The notes: a model not told the origin generated them from the letters alone. Positions 16,699 to 25,779 are shown, counted from the stretch's first letter. The stretch is 64,000 nucleotides of DNA from an uncultured Ectothiorhodospiraceae bacterium (GCA_945787715.1 CALZJE010000013.1:1-64000), one strand, 5' to 3'. Made by a program: numbers and translations.

Positions 16699-18914
16699 TA
16701 AAAGCCTTGCACGGTTGGGTTCGTTGGTAAAATAACCTGACTACAGGTGCCGCTACCATTTCCATCTTTAAATAGTCTGACAGTGCCATTATGTTGATCG
16801 ATAATTCGTTTGACAATAGGCAGACCAAGTCCTGTTCCTTTGGCACGCGTTGTATAAAATGGGTCAAAAAACTTTTCTTCCTGTGAAGAATCAATCCCTG
16901 GACCATTATCAATAATATCGATTTGAATTTTGGGTGTTGAGTTCATAAAAACTACCGATGATTTCACTATGATCAAGGGCGTTTTATCAATATCTGTTGC
17001 TGCATGAATTGCATTGGAGATCAAGTTGCTGAAAACTTGGCAGAGCTTATTTGGATCTGCATACATTCGTGGTAGATTTTTTTGGTACTCCTTAACGATG
17101 TTCACTCTGTAATCACGAATGACTTTCTGAAGCGTATTTGTTGCTCTGTCTAATACATCGTTAACACATAACCAATCGGGTTGAATAGCGTCAGGTTTGG
17201 AGTACTGTAGCAGGTCTGCCAGTATGGCTTCCATGTATCTTACTTGATCGAGAGATAGCTCAGATATTTCAGAAATACCATCAGGATATGTTTCAGCGGT
17301 ATTCTTGCTGAGGATTTGTAGCGTCATTTTAATTGATGATAATGGATTGCGAAGATCGTGTGCAATCATACTTGCCATTTGTCCCATAGCCGCCAGTGTT
17401 TGTGTTCTTGCAATTTCTTTGTTTCGTTCGTCAACTTCTTTTTCAAGTCGCTTTTGTTCAGTAATGTCATGTCCTATGCTTGTGAGAGTTATGACTTTTC
17501 CGAGAGGATTGGTGGATAATGTATTATTCCAGGAAATATAACGAATTTCGTTGTCGATGGTGTGGATGCAAGCTTCTGTTGAAACCGGAGGTGTTATCCC
17601 AGATACAATATTTTTAAAAAGTATTCGTTCTTTATAACGGATTCTAGAATCAATGAATTTATCAAACCAGTTTTTTCCTATAACTTGATCTTCCTCTGCG
17701 TGTAAGAGTTCTAATAAATGAGGATTGCAAAAAAGTATTACTCCATCTGTGTCTAGTCGAATAACAGGTAGCTTAATATTTTTTAATGTAGTTATAAATC
17801 GCCGCTCATAGTCTGAGTGTTCTTTAATTGTGCGGCGTCTGATAGAGCTTTGGGCGAGGAAATAAGAAATAACAACAATTAGCGAAAGTAGAATGGCGTA
17901 GGGCAGCCAATGGTCATAATAAAATTGTTTTATTTGACTGTTTAAAATCGATGGAGAGATGCGAGAGACTAACTTCCATCCCTTACTCGAAAAATTATTG
18001 GTCTCAGTATTGACTGATGTTATGTTATCTTTTCCCTGCTCTGAATAGAATCCCAGGATGGAAATATTTGGATATACGGTTTCAAATGTGAACATGCCGC
18101 TGTCAATGAAGAAGCTACCATTATCTTTTGCGGAAATGATTCTCCATGCTGATGGGAATGCAAGTGCAAAAGAATTTTCACTGTTGGTTAGGAAGTTTTT
18201 TCGTTCGTCTTGAAAAGGGCTTCCCAACCAGTTGCCTTGAGCGTTTATCATGCTTATATGGGTTGAAATCTCAATGGCAGCTTGATAAAGAATATGGATA
18301 ATTTCACTACCTCTATAGTCAAATAAGAGTACACCTTGTTTTCCTTTTGATGCAAAAAGAGGAGTAGCAAATTGGATGATTGAATCACCTGTCTCATTTT
18401 CTTCAAAATGAGACAGGTAGACGCCTCCAATCTCCATGTCAAAAGTTTCGTTGAAGTACTTTTCGGTTTTCCTGTTTTGTAATTTTTGTTTCTCTACTAT
18501 GTAAGGATCCCCGTCATCAATGTTAACGCGAATTAATTCTTTTCCATCGTCTGCCAAAATGGCAATCTGGTCATAAACGTTCTTTTTCTCGCTAAAGTAA
18601 AGGATTTCTTGTGCAACCATGAGTCGAGCTCGCTCATCATCAACATCATCTAATAGATCCCATATCTCGTTTAACCGTGATAGAAATATTAAGTCTGAAA
18701 GCACATTATGCATTTCGCCCGCAATGGTTTTTTTAGCTATTTTAACTTGCTGGGTCTCGTTATTTTTAAGGCTGCCACGAAATATTTTTAAGTCAGCATA
18801 ATATTCAATGGCGATGAAGGAGAGCACCAATAAAAATAGAGGTATAAAAAATACAAAGAAGCGGTTTAATACTTCCGAAGAGCTAGGCTCTTTAATGTCG
18901 GCGCTATTTGCCAT
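16698..18914 (-). CDS. Membrane sensor histidine kinase, Cache-PAS-HisKA-HATPase
   Basis: 738 residues. TM1 about 20-42, a periplasmic region of about 290 residues of dCache type, TM2 about 340-360 (YAILLSLIVVISYFLAQS), PAS (about 375-490), HisKA with the phospho-histidine in MIAHDLRNPLSSIKM (about residue 518), and a HATPase domain with N-box, DNGPGID and GTGLGLPIVKRIIDQH. It should phosphorylate the NtrC-type regulator encoded directly downstream. The combination resembles DctB/ZraS-like pairs, which sense small organic acids or envelope conditions; the ligand here is unknown. Confidence 0.93.
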   Translation of the reverse strand: MANSADIKEPSSSEVLNRFFVFFIPLFLLVLSFIAIEYYADLKIFRGSLKNNETQQVKIAKKTIAGEMHNVLSDLIFLSRLNEIWDLLDDVDDERARLMVAQEILYFSEKKNVYDQIAILADDGKELIRVNIDDGDPYIVEKQKLQNRKTEKYFNETFDMEIGGVYLSHFEENETGDSIIQFATPLFASKGKQGVLLFDYRGSEIIHILYQAAIEISTHISMINAQGNWLGSPFQDERKNFLTNSENSFALAFPSAWRIISAKDNGSFFIDSGMFTFETVYPNISILGFYSEQGKDNITSVNTETNNFSSKGWKLVSRISPSILNSQIKQFYYDHWLPYAILLSLIVVISYFLAQSSIRRRTIKEHSDYERRFITTLKNIKLPVIRLDTDGVILFCNPHLLELLHAEEDQVIGKNWFDKFIDSRIRYKERILFKNIVSGITPPVSTEACIHTIDNEIRYISWNNTLSTNPLGKVITLTSIGHDITEQKRLEKEVDERNKEIARTQTLAAMGQMASMIAHDLRNPLSSIKMTLQILSKNTAETYPDGISEISELSLDQVRYMEAILADLLQYSKPDAIQPDWLCVNDVLDRATNTLQKVIRDYRVNIVKEYQKNLPRMYADPNKLCQVFSNLISNAIHAATDIDKTPLIIVKSSVVFMNSTPKIQIDIIDNGPGIDSSQEEKFFDPFYTTRAKGTGLGLPIVKRIIDQHNGTVRLFKDGNGSGTCSQVILPTNPTVQGF

Positions 18915-19489
18915 AGAGAAATAATTTGTTACTTGTAGTTGTTGTATAGAAGATACATATTATACCAAGCAAATTATATATTACAGAAGAGACTCTTTAT
19001 TATTTGCATAATTTCTTTTTTGCTAGCGGTTGCTCAGAGTATGGGAGCCTCTTGGTTTTTACTCCTGCAAACCCAGTACTCTCACCATTTTATATGGTGG
19101 TTTCTTCAAGGGGGGGGTGAATTAGATTTATTGATCATTTCAGGCTAATAGCTGTTGCCATTTAGCTATACGGATATAGGGGTGATAGTGGGGATGGACG
19201 TGGTAGATTGCATCAGCAACCTGCAATCGAAATTACTATTAGTTAGTAAGCGCTTTTTCCTAGCTTTAATCGACAGAATCAATTACCGAGCAGGCTTTCT
19301 GTTCTCAGACATCCTCCTTGTAATTATCCAATCTGTGTTTTATCTAATGTCAAGATGAAGTGCTGAGTAATACTTGTCCACAGTTAAATAATTTGGGCAA
19401 TTGGTAATGGTGAACTGATATAAAATTTACCCAGCGGAAAAATTGAGTGCGTTGTTACACGAATAATTAATGGCGAACATTCGTTATTT
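18915..19489. other. Spacer upstream of the histidine kinase
   Basis: About 575 bases. Short open frames at 18939-19148 and 19155-19358 have no ribosome-binding site and no recognisable product and are probably chance. It must hold the promoter for the minus-strand kinase-regulator operon, but I cannot point to it. Confidence 0.4.
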
Positions 19490-19517
19490 AAAAAAAGCCG
19501 GGCAAGGGAGGCCCGGC
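19490..19517 (-). terminator. Rho-independent terminator, minus strand, no upstream gene
   Basis: On the minus strand GCCGGGC, loop CTCCCTT, GCCCGGC is followed by seven T. The stem is perfect and GC-only. No minus-strand open frame ends before it: the next 450 bases up to the plus-strand protease gene hold no protein gene. It therefore may terminate a small RNA. Confidence 0.85.
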
Positions 19518-19575
19518 AGGTTCTAGGGGTACTTCAGGGTAACAGTTAAAGTGCAGGTTGAATGCCAATTTAAGT
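19518..19575 (-). ncRNA. Candidate small RNA ending at the orphan terminator
   Basis: Upstream of the terminator on the minus strand lies a possible promoter, TTGAAG, 18 bases, TAAATT, whose -10 is at about 19567-19572. A transcript starting shortly after would be about 70-75 nucleotides long including the terminator, with a C-rich loop (CTCCCTT) that could pair with Shine-Dalgarno sequences, as in several known regulatory RNAs. There is no homology evidence and the promoter is weak. Confidence 0.3.
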
Positions 19576-19970
19576 CATGAGTAAAATGTTCTTCAATATG
19601 ATTGTTAAGTGAATGAATATATGAGTGTTTAGTTGAAATATCTAAATTTGGAAATATTTATAATGTAAATGCTGAGGGGATTTATTTAATCATATTGTTA
19701 AATAATACAATTTCGAATTGAACATAGTGTTCAGCTTGTAGGATGGGTAAGTTATTTTCACTTGGTTAATTTCAGATCAAATTGAAGAGTTAATTAGCAA
19801 CCAGACTTTCTCAAACGATTTTGTTATGGGAGTGGATAGAGTGATTAACAAGCATGTAAAAACTTAAATGGGTTACAGATTTACATTTATGAATAAAAGT
19901 GCGAAAGTTGGGGGTCAAAAACACAAAAAAAATATAAAAATCAACTTAATATAAGGGATTTACGTAAATT

Positions 19971-21422
19971 ATGGTTATCCAAGTACGGTTCTTGATTCTG
20001 CTGTTATTTTCACTATTTTCATTTTCAAATGTCCAAGCAGCAGATCTGACATGGGCTAGCAAAGCAGTCGTTAAATTATTTGCAACTCAGCAGAGTTGGA
20101 GTGTGGGTCAGCCTTGGTCAAAAAATCGCTCGAAACAGGCAACTTGCAGTGCATTTTTCATTAAACAAGGTATTTTAACAAATGCACATTGTGTAGCCGA
20201 TGCAACTTATATTGAAATGGAAATACCCGACCTGGCAAATAAGGTAGAAGTGCAAACCGTTGCGATTAACCATCAAGTCGATTTGGCTTTGTTAAAGCCG
20301 GTAAAAGAAAACCCCGACTTGAATTCAAAGGTAATCGAGTTCGGAGAATTACCAGATTTGCGAGATAAGGTGGTTACTGTTGGTTATCCGATGGGCGCGC
20401 GCCAAGTTTCATATACGGAAGGTGTTGTTTCTCGTATCGACGTGATGCGCTATATTCATAGTAATATCCATGCGCCTCTTGTGCAAACTGATGCAACAAT
20501 TAATTTAGGCAATTCTGGCGGGCCGGTATTTTCTGATAAAACGGGAGATTGCTTGGGTGTCGCGACTCAGAAACTTACTTCAGCGGAGGGTATGGGATTT
20601 TTTATTCCCACCCCAATTATCAGCCAATTCCTTGATGATTTAGAAGATGGGGAAATTGATGGAATTCCCTCTTTGAGTGCATTATTTCAAACACTAGAAA
20701 ATCCTGCCGCACGAGAACAGCTTAAGTTGAAGGGAGATCAAAGCGGTATTCGGGTGCGAAATATTGCTGTTGAGGGTACGTTGGATGGCGTGCTTCAAGA
20801 AAACGATGTTATTCTCGAAGTAGAAGGGCATACGGTTTTGAATGATGGACGTGTCCCTTTCAAAAAAGCAGGAAGAATTTGGTTAGGTTATCACGTTGCT
20901 AAGAAGCAGGTGGGTGATCAAATAAATTTGAAAATCTCTCGTGATGGCGAAATAAAAGAGATAGATGTCACACTAAAGCCTTATCGATTAACAGTTGTTC
21001 CTCGTCAACCTCTCTATGACAAACAAACCCCTTATTTTGTGGCAGGCGGCTTGCTCTTTATTGCAGTCGAGCAGCGTTATTTGTGGGGCTGGGGAAGAAA
21101 TTGGAAATCTGCACTGCCCACAAGCTTGAAGGCGAATTTAGGCAAACTCTATGGGAGTGATGGACTTGAACAATTAGTGGTGATCAGCGAAGTGTTCGAT
21201 GCTTCAGTTAACAAAGGTTACAGTGGTGAAATCGAGAATATTCGGGTTGTTAAAATTAATGATAAAGAAATTAAAAAACTCAAAGATGCTGAAGATGCGA
21301 TAAAAGAAAATAAAGAGACATTCCATATTATCGAGCTTGAAGGAAGTATCAGGATTGTATTAGCTCGGGATGAAGCTGAAATGCAAGATGAAATTATCCG
21401 CCAACGATATGATATTCAATAA
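19971..21422 (+). CDS. DegP/HtrA-like exported serine protease with PDZ domain
   Basis: 483 residues. Signal peptide about 1-24 (FSNVQAAD). Trypsin-like domain with the catalytic triad in TNAHCV (His about 72), HQVDLALL (Asp about 104) and GNSGGP (Ser about 182). A PDZ domain (GIRVRNIAVEGTLDGVLQEN onward, about 260-345) follows, then about 130 residues with a second PDZ-like segment. The arrangement resembles the Deg9-type branch more than E. coli DegP, which has two clear PDZ domains. Probably periplasmic quality control. Single gene. Confidence 0.9.
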   Translation: MVIQVRFLILLLFSLFSFSNVQAADLTWASKAVVKLFATQQSWSVGQPWSKNRSKQATCSAFFIKQGILTNAHCVADATYIEMEIPDLANKVEVQTVAINHQVDLALLKPVKENPDLNSKVIEFGELPDLRDKVVTVGYPMGARQVSYTEGVVSRIDVMRYIHSNIHAPLVQTDATINLGNSGGPVFSDKTGDCLGVATQKLTSAEGMGFFIPTPIISQFLDDLEDGEIDGIPSLSALFQTLENPAAREQLKLKGDQSGIRVRNIAVEGTLDGVLQENDVILEVEGHTVLNDGRVPFKKAGRIWLGYHVAKKQVGDQINLKISRDGEIKEIDVTLKPYRLTVVPRQPLYDKQTPYFVAGGLLFIAVEQRYLWGWGRNWKSALPTSLKANLGKLYGSDGLEQLVVISEVFDASVNKGYSGEIENIRVVKINDKEIKKLKDAEDAIKENKETFHIIELEGSIRIVLARDEAEMQDEIIRQRYDIQ

Positions 21423-21593
21423 ATGCACTTGCAGCTACGAATTTGAACTGTTTATTTAGAAGGTTGACGAATGTTAAAGAAAACCCAATATACTAATGTT
21501 AAGGTGCTAACGAAATAAGGATTCAACATAAATACAAGTGTATTATTTTGTTAGAATTATTAGGATGGTTAACTGGAATGTATTTTGTTGTGA

Positions 21594-21995
21594 GAACGTG
21601 GTAGCGACATTCAAACCCTCACCAATCATTTTGTTGATAAATATCATGTCTTATATGATCTGCCTGACAAGTACCTAGATCTAGATTCAATAATAGAATT
21701 TAAAAAATGTAGCTGGCCAGGAAATGTTGCGAGTTGGAATACTATTTACATCAAGAATTTATCATCTCAGATAAAGTTTAAGCTATGTACTTACCCCTCC
21801 AGATTTAGTATTAGAAAACCTACAGTGCATTATACATCTACAATGCATGGTGAAGGTAACTCGCTAGGTATGTGGGCGCCTGTTGTGGGTATTTCAACTG
21901 TTACTGTGGAAATTCCGCATGGAGACATCAAGGCTCGTAAACGAATACATGACTTAATGCTCACAATGATGTTCTACAAAATGTTTTTTGGCTGA
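21594..21995 (+). pseudogene. Relic with sigma-54 activator AAA+ C-terminal sequence
   Basis: 133 codons open after a TGA, with no start codon near the front. The first part reads RGSDIQTLTNHFVDKYHVL and later EFKKCSWPGNVASWNTIYI. R-x-x-D-I-x-x-L-x-x-H-F-x-x-K-Y followed by W-P-G-N-V is the C-terminal end of the sigma-54 interaction domain of NtrC-type proteins; the normal R-E-L-E after W-P-G-N-V is lost. The remainder (TMHGEGNSLGMWAPVVG and on) is not recognised. It cannot be a working regulator. Confidence 0.5.
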
Positions 21996-22567
21996 TCCTG
22001 GTGCACCGCCTTAACGCTGACATCAAATTTGAGGTGGGATATACACAGCGTATTTCATTTCTAAGATAGAACTTATGACATAAATCAGAGAGCAAAAATT
22101 ATTTTCACGTGATTCATCATATCCTGGATTTAACATAGCCACGACCTTATTTTACATAAATAGGTGATGCAGCTATATCGATGTTTTTGATGAAGAAATG
22201 ACTATGCTACAGTATTGAAAGGATGATCAGTTAAGGTTGTTTTTTGAATAATGAAAGTTTTATTTGCTCTGAAAATTAGTGAAAATAAAAAGACAGAAAG
22301 AAATATATTATGATTAGCCGGTATACTGACTTGGCTGCTGTCCAGCTATGTTCAGGCTTCGATGACGCTTTTTCCTGAGCAGGAATCAGCAACAACGCAA
22401 TCGGCCTGACTTTTGATTTAACTCCTGTGGTCCCCGGTTTACGTTTTTAAACGATCAAACACAGGTTAATATAATTAACGATAGAAATTTTGACAAATTG
22501 ACTTCGGTTATCTAAATAAATATTTATATCGAATTACTAGGGTTAAACATATAACAAGGAGAGCTAA
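21996..22567. other. Gene-poor spacer
   Basis: About 570 bases with no supported gene. A 20-codon frame at 22251-22313 starts MKVLFALKISENKK but is too short to judge. No terminator or repeat of note. Confidence 0.4.
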
Positions 22568-22702
22568 ATGTTAGAATTACATCCTACTTGCGAGAATTTC
22601 AATAAAGTATTGCCAGCAGATTCTACAGAGGCAACGATTTATTCGTTCGAGCGCACGTATTTACTTCATGTGAATTCGACAACTACTCCTGCGTTGTTCT
22701 AA
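22568..22702 (+). pseudogene. DUF1272-like gene, cysteines lost and 3' end truncated
   Basis: ATG after AAGGAG, 44 codons: MLELHPTCENFNKVLPADST then EATIYSFERTYLL and an unrelated tail. Intact DUF1272 proteins read M-L-E-L-R-P-x-C-E-x-C-x-x-x-L-P-P-D-S-x-E-A-x-I-C-S-F-E-C-T-F-C and end with a C-P-N-C pair. Here only the first cysteine survives; the others are F, Y, R and L, and the second metal-binding pair is gone, replaced by a 20-bp tandem duplication that carries the stop. Zinc binding must be lost. Confidence 0.75.
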
Positions 22703-22720
22703 CTACTCCTGCGTTGTTCT
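22681..22720 (+). repeat. Perfect 20-bp tandem duplication
   Basis: AACTACTCCTGCGTTGTTCT at 22681-22700 is repeated exactly at 22701-22720, and the first six bases recur once more at 22721. It overlaps the 3' end of the DUF1272-like relic. Confidence 0.97.
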
Positions 22721-22917
22721 AACTACGGCCACCCTTAGGCCATCCGTTTTACCGATTGTTCTCGCCTTGCTCCACAAATACTATTGTTATTGATCCCGAT
22801 ATTACTTCCCAGGCAAGGAAATACACACAAAATTTATTAATAATTAACCGTAAAACTTTGAACTATAATTGTAGGAAGAGGGCTATTTTCTATTGCTGAA
22901 AAATAGTGGACAAAATT

Positions 22918-23193
22918 ATGTTGGGTTTAGCAAGTATGTCAAAAGCTTCAAGTTTTTTGTGTAGTGTCGTGCCAACCAATAGCGCTAAAAAGAAACAGCA
23001 AAGAAGAGCTGTAAAATCCGGGCTGCCGCTCTATTTACTAAAACCAATAAAAAATAATACCAGTCAAAAAACAGACAGTGTGTAGTTTGAGCAAAAGAGG
23101 GAATAGTATACTAATATAGTACAAACACATGGTGTAAATACCCACGAATCTGAAGCTGATAGAATAGCCGATGCTTTTGTGCAGCTGACATAG
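22918..23193 (+). pseudogene. Probable relic of a DUF4157 (eCIS-associated) protein leader
   Basis: One frame from ATG 22918 carries in-frame TAG at 23083, TAG at 23104 and TAG at 23191. It encodes a basic start (KKKQQRRAVKSGLPLYLLKP), and after the first two stops THGVNTHESEADRIADAFVQ. The G-x-x-x-x-x-E-x-E-A-D-R-x-A-D-x-x-V motif is the hallmark that precedes the HExxH domain of DUF4157 proteins, many of which are cargo of extracellular contractile injection systems. The HExxH domain itself is absent, replaced by the GyrI-like gene that starts 46 bases later. Confidence 0.45.
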
Positions 23194-23239
23194 TATGAGT
23201 ATTTTTGAAAAGAGAAATATTGTTGAAGGAGGAAAGAAG

Positions 23240-23704
23240 ATGTCATTTAAATGTGAACTTATAGATCTAGTTTCCCAACCTACGCTATCAATTCGTATGA
23301 GAACATCTGTAGAGGAATTGCCGCAGGTTTTTGGTAAAGGATATGGCGAGATAGCGCAGTATTTAGAGGAGCTTCAGGAGCAGCCTGTAGGGCCACCATT
23401 TGCTATATATTACAATATGGATATGCAAAACTTAGATGTGGAATTTGGCTTTCCTATTCCTATGAATCTGAAGGGAAAAAATAATATACAGATTAGTGAA
23501 ACGCCGAGTGGGAAATCTGTATCCTGTATTCATGTTGGCCCCTACAGCGATGTGGATGCTGCCTACAATGCGCTTTTTCAATGGATCAAAGACGGTGGCT
23601 ATAAAGCAACCGGAGTAACATACGAAGTGTATTTAAATGATCCTGATGAAACACCTCCGGAAAAATTAGAGACTCAAATCTTTTTGCTAGTCGAGGGTGG
23701 ATAG
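23240..23704 (+). CDS. GyrI-like/AraC-type effector-binding domain protein
   Basis: 154 residues from ATG 23240, chosen because GGAGG lies 8 bases upstream; an in-frame ATG at 23195 lacks a site. CELIDLVSQPTLSIRMRTSV at the start, FAIYYNMDMQNLDVEFGFPI in the middle, then VSCIHVGPYSDVDAAYNALF and YEVYLNDPDETPPEKLETQI at the end are the consecutive elements of the SOUL/GyrI small-molecule-binding fold, including the late E-x-Y-x-x-D-P and the L-x-T-x-I strand. Stand-alone members may bind cyclic or aromatic compounds. Followed after 26 bases by a glyoxalase-fold gene. Confidence 0.9.
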   Translation: MSFKCELIDLVSQPTLSIRMRTSVEELPQVFGKGYGEIAQYLEELQEQPVGPPFAIYYNMDMQNLDVEFGFPIPMNLKGKNNIQISETPSGKSVSCIHVGPYSDVDAAYNALFQWIKDGGYKATGVTYEVYLNDPDETPPEKLETQIFLLVEGG

Positions 23705-23730
23705 AATAGAAATTGAATAAGAGGTGAAAA

Positions 23731-24132
23731 ATGGAAATTAGTAGACTGTCATCGGCTTTCACCACAAGCAAGGTTGACGAAAGCCGTGATTTCTATGTTA
23801 AATATTTTGGGGCTAAGGTTATTTTTGATTGTGGCTGGTATATTAACCTGCAATTCGGTAGTGAATCATCAACACTTCAATTCATGTCACCTCAACAACC
23901 TGAGCAGCAACTCAGTAATGGTGCCGGTCTAATGTACAACTTTGCAGTTGTTGATGTTGATACAGAATATAGGAGGTTAACAAATGCTGGGTTAATCGCG
24001 GTAGTCCCACTTGAGAATCATCCATGGGGGGATAGAGGTTTTGCAATACAAGATCCAAATGGCATATCGCTGTACATATACAGCGACCGTGAACCTAGTG
24101 AAGAATTTAGGCAATACTTTAATAACTCTTAG
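23731..24132 (+). CDS. Glyoxalase/VOC-superfamily protein
   Basis: 133 residues, GAGGTG before ATG. SSAFTTSKVDESRDFYVKYF is the usual opening of a vicinal-oxygen-chelate domain, WYINLQFGSESSTLQFMSP the second strand pair, and GDRGFAIQDPNGISLYIY the final metal-site strand (D-P-N-G-x-x-x-x-x). Two beta-alpha-beta-beta-beta units fill the length. Members include resistance proteins and dioxygenases; nothing here fixes the substrate. Lies between the GyrI-like and GNAT-YoaP genes, a set often seen in small detoxification clusters. Confidence 0.88.
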   Translation: MEISRLSSAFTTSKVDESRDFYVKYFGAKVIFDCGWYINLQFGSESSTLQFMSPQQPEQQLSNGAGLMYNFAVVDVDTEYRRLTNAGLIAVVPLENHPWGDRGFAIQDPNGISLYIYSDREPSEEFRQYFNNS

Positions 24133-24181
24133 TGTTCGCTGCTTAATGCGGAGCTTGTAATAAGGCAAAAGAGGTAAGATT

Positions 24182-24970
24182 ATGAAAGTGATCGATCTGG
24201 AATCAGAACACTACGATACCTACTTTAAATGTCTTGAAGACTGGTCAGACGAAATGAAAGAGGCAGGAAATCATAAGGCTTGCTGGTACCACAAGTATAA
24301 AGAAAAAGGATTGCGAGTCAAAGTTGTTCTCGATGAAGAAAACATAGTAACAGGGATGATTCAATATTTGCCGATAGAAGAATCATTTATCGATGGAGAA
24401 AACCTTTATTTCATTTTATGTATTTGGGTGCATGGTGATAAAGAAGGTATCGGTGATCGTCAAGGCAAGGGTATGGGAGAAGCACTCTTAGATGCTGCTG
24501 AAAATGATGCGAAAAACAAGGGCGCGAAGGGAATGGCAGCTTGGGGATTATGGCTACCATTTTGGATGAAAGCATCCTGGTTTAAAAAACATGGATATAA
24601 AAAAGCGGATAGGGATTCTATCAGTCTGTTGGTGTGGAAACCGTTTTCAGCTGATGCTAGTCCTCCTCGTTGGATTCATCAGAAAAAAGATGTCTCAAGA
24701 ATTCCAGGTAAAGTAGCGGTGACTGCATTTATTAATGGTTGGTGTCCCGCTCAAAATGTGGTTTTCGAAAGGGCGAAAAGAGCAAGTGCTGAGTTCGGTG
24801 ACAAGGTGGTATTTGAAAGTATAGACACGTCCGATCGAGATGTGTTTTTGGAATGGGGGATTTCTGATGGAATATTCATTGATGGAAAGCAGATATCTTA
24901 TGGACCTCCATTACCTTATGAAAAATTTATTAAGTTGATATCTAAGAAAGTGAAAAAGCTGCTACCATAG
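24182..24970 (+). CDS. GNAT acetyltransferase with YoaP-like C-terminal domain, second copy
   Basis: 262 residues, GAGGTAAGATT before ATG. GNAT half: LRVKVVLDEENIVTGMIQYL, FILCIWVHGDKEGIGDRQGK (acetyl-CoA loop RQGKGMGEALL), then WFKKHGYKKADRD. C-terminal half begins at KVAVTAFINGWCPAQNVVFE with a W-C-P-A sequence at the thioredoxin-fold redox position and ends GPPLPYEKFIKLI. Same architecture as the protein at 12913-13677 but clearly diverged; in that copy the position reads C-P-Y. Substrate unknown. Confidence 0.87.
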   Translation: MKVIDLESEHYDTYFKCLEDWSDEMKEAGNHKACWYHKYKEKGLRVKVVLDEENIVTGMIQYLPIEESFIDGENLYFILCIWVHGDKEGIGDRQGKGMGEALLDAAENDAKNKGAKGMAAWGLWLPFWMKASWFKKHGYKKADRDSISLLVWKPFSADASPPRWIHQKKDVSRIPGKVAVTAFINGWCPAQNVVFERAKRASAEFGDKVVFESIDTSDRDVFLEWGISDGIFIDGKQISYGPPLPYEKFIKLISKKVKKLLP

Positions 24971-25275
24971 ACTTGGTACTGGTAATTAAAGATTCACTTA
25001 TTCAGGCTCCTTTCAATATAGTGTTTTGAAGGATATATTTGCCGCGCTTATTTCTTCAAATCTGAAATTGAATTGCATTTGAAGTTGGAATCTAGGAGAA
25101 TGGTTGATAATACAATTATGCAGGCCAGGCACCTTTCTTTACAAGAATAAGTTGGTGATGTTATTGCTTGATATCGAATAAAACTGGATTCATGTATGTC
25201 CACTCTAGATTTCGCGATTGCTTCCTAAAAGTGATATCCTTTGTCACACCGTTACATCACTAGAAATTTAACACT
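24971..25275. other. Spacer
   Basis: 305 bases between two acetyltransferase genes. I see no gene, repeat or terminator that can be supported. Confidence 0.4.
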
Positions 25276-25779
25276 ATGAATATCCGATTTGAACAACCTG
25301 ACGATATTGAGAAAATTAGAAAGGTTAACCTTGAAGCTTTTGAAACAGACACAGAAGCAAACTTAGTAGACGTATTGCGAAATACTGGCATTGAACTGAT
25401 TTCCCTATTAGCTGAAGAAAAAGGTGAAGTTATTGGTCATATTCTATTTAGTCCGGTTGCGATAGACGGGGATTACCGGGTTAAGATAATGGGGCTGGCG
25501 CCTATGGCTGTATTACCTAGTTGGCAAAGGAAAGGTGTAGGTACCCAACTGGTAATACAAGGATTAGAAGCGTGCGAAAAAGCCGGGTATGAATTTGTTG
25601 TGGTACTTGGACATCCTGATTATTACCCGCGGTTTGGTTTTGTGCCATCAGTGGCTTATGGAATCAAATCTGAATATGATGTTCCACCAGAAGTTTTTAT
25701 GGTGAAGGAGTTGAAGAAAGATGTTTTAAACGACATAAAGGGAATTGTAAAATACCATCAGGTCTTCAATGAAGTATAG
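25276..25779 (+). CDS. GNAT-family N-acetyltransferase (YhbS-like)
   Basis: 167 residues. MNIRFEQPDDIEKIRKVNLE is the first strand and helix, GHILFSPVAIDGDYRVKIMG the central strand, LGLAPMAVLPSWQRKGVGTQ-type text (LAPMAVLPSWQRKGVGTQLV) the acetyl-CoA-binding motif A with R-K-G-V-G, and FVVVLGHPDYYPRFGFVPSV the motif B signature G-H-P-x-Y-Y-P-R-F-G-F that marks the YhbS group. Substrate unknown. Weak ribosome-binding site; single gene. Confidence 0.9.
   Translation: MNIRFEQPDDIEKIRKVNLEAFETDTEANLVDVLRNTGIELISLLAEEKGEVIGHILFSPVAIDGDYRVKIMGLAPMAVLPSWQRKGVGTQLVIQGLEACEKAGYEFVVVLGHPDYYPRFGFVPSVAYGIKSEYDVPPEVFMVKELKKDVLNDIKGIVKYHQVFNEV

Noticed and set aside
18939-19358. Two short plus-strand frames (69 and 67 codons)
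   Set aside because: No ribosome-binding site, odd composition, no recognised family; likely chance frames in a spacer.
22251-22313. 20-codon frame MKVLFALKISENKK
   Set aside because: Resembles the start of some plasmid or ICE proteins but is too short to support a call.
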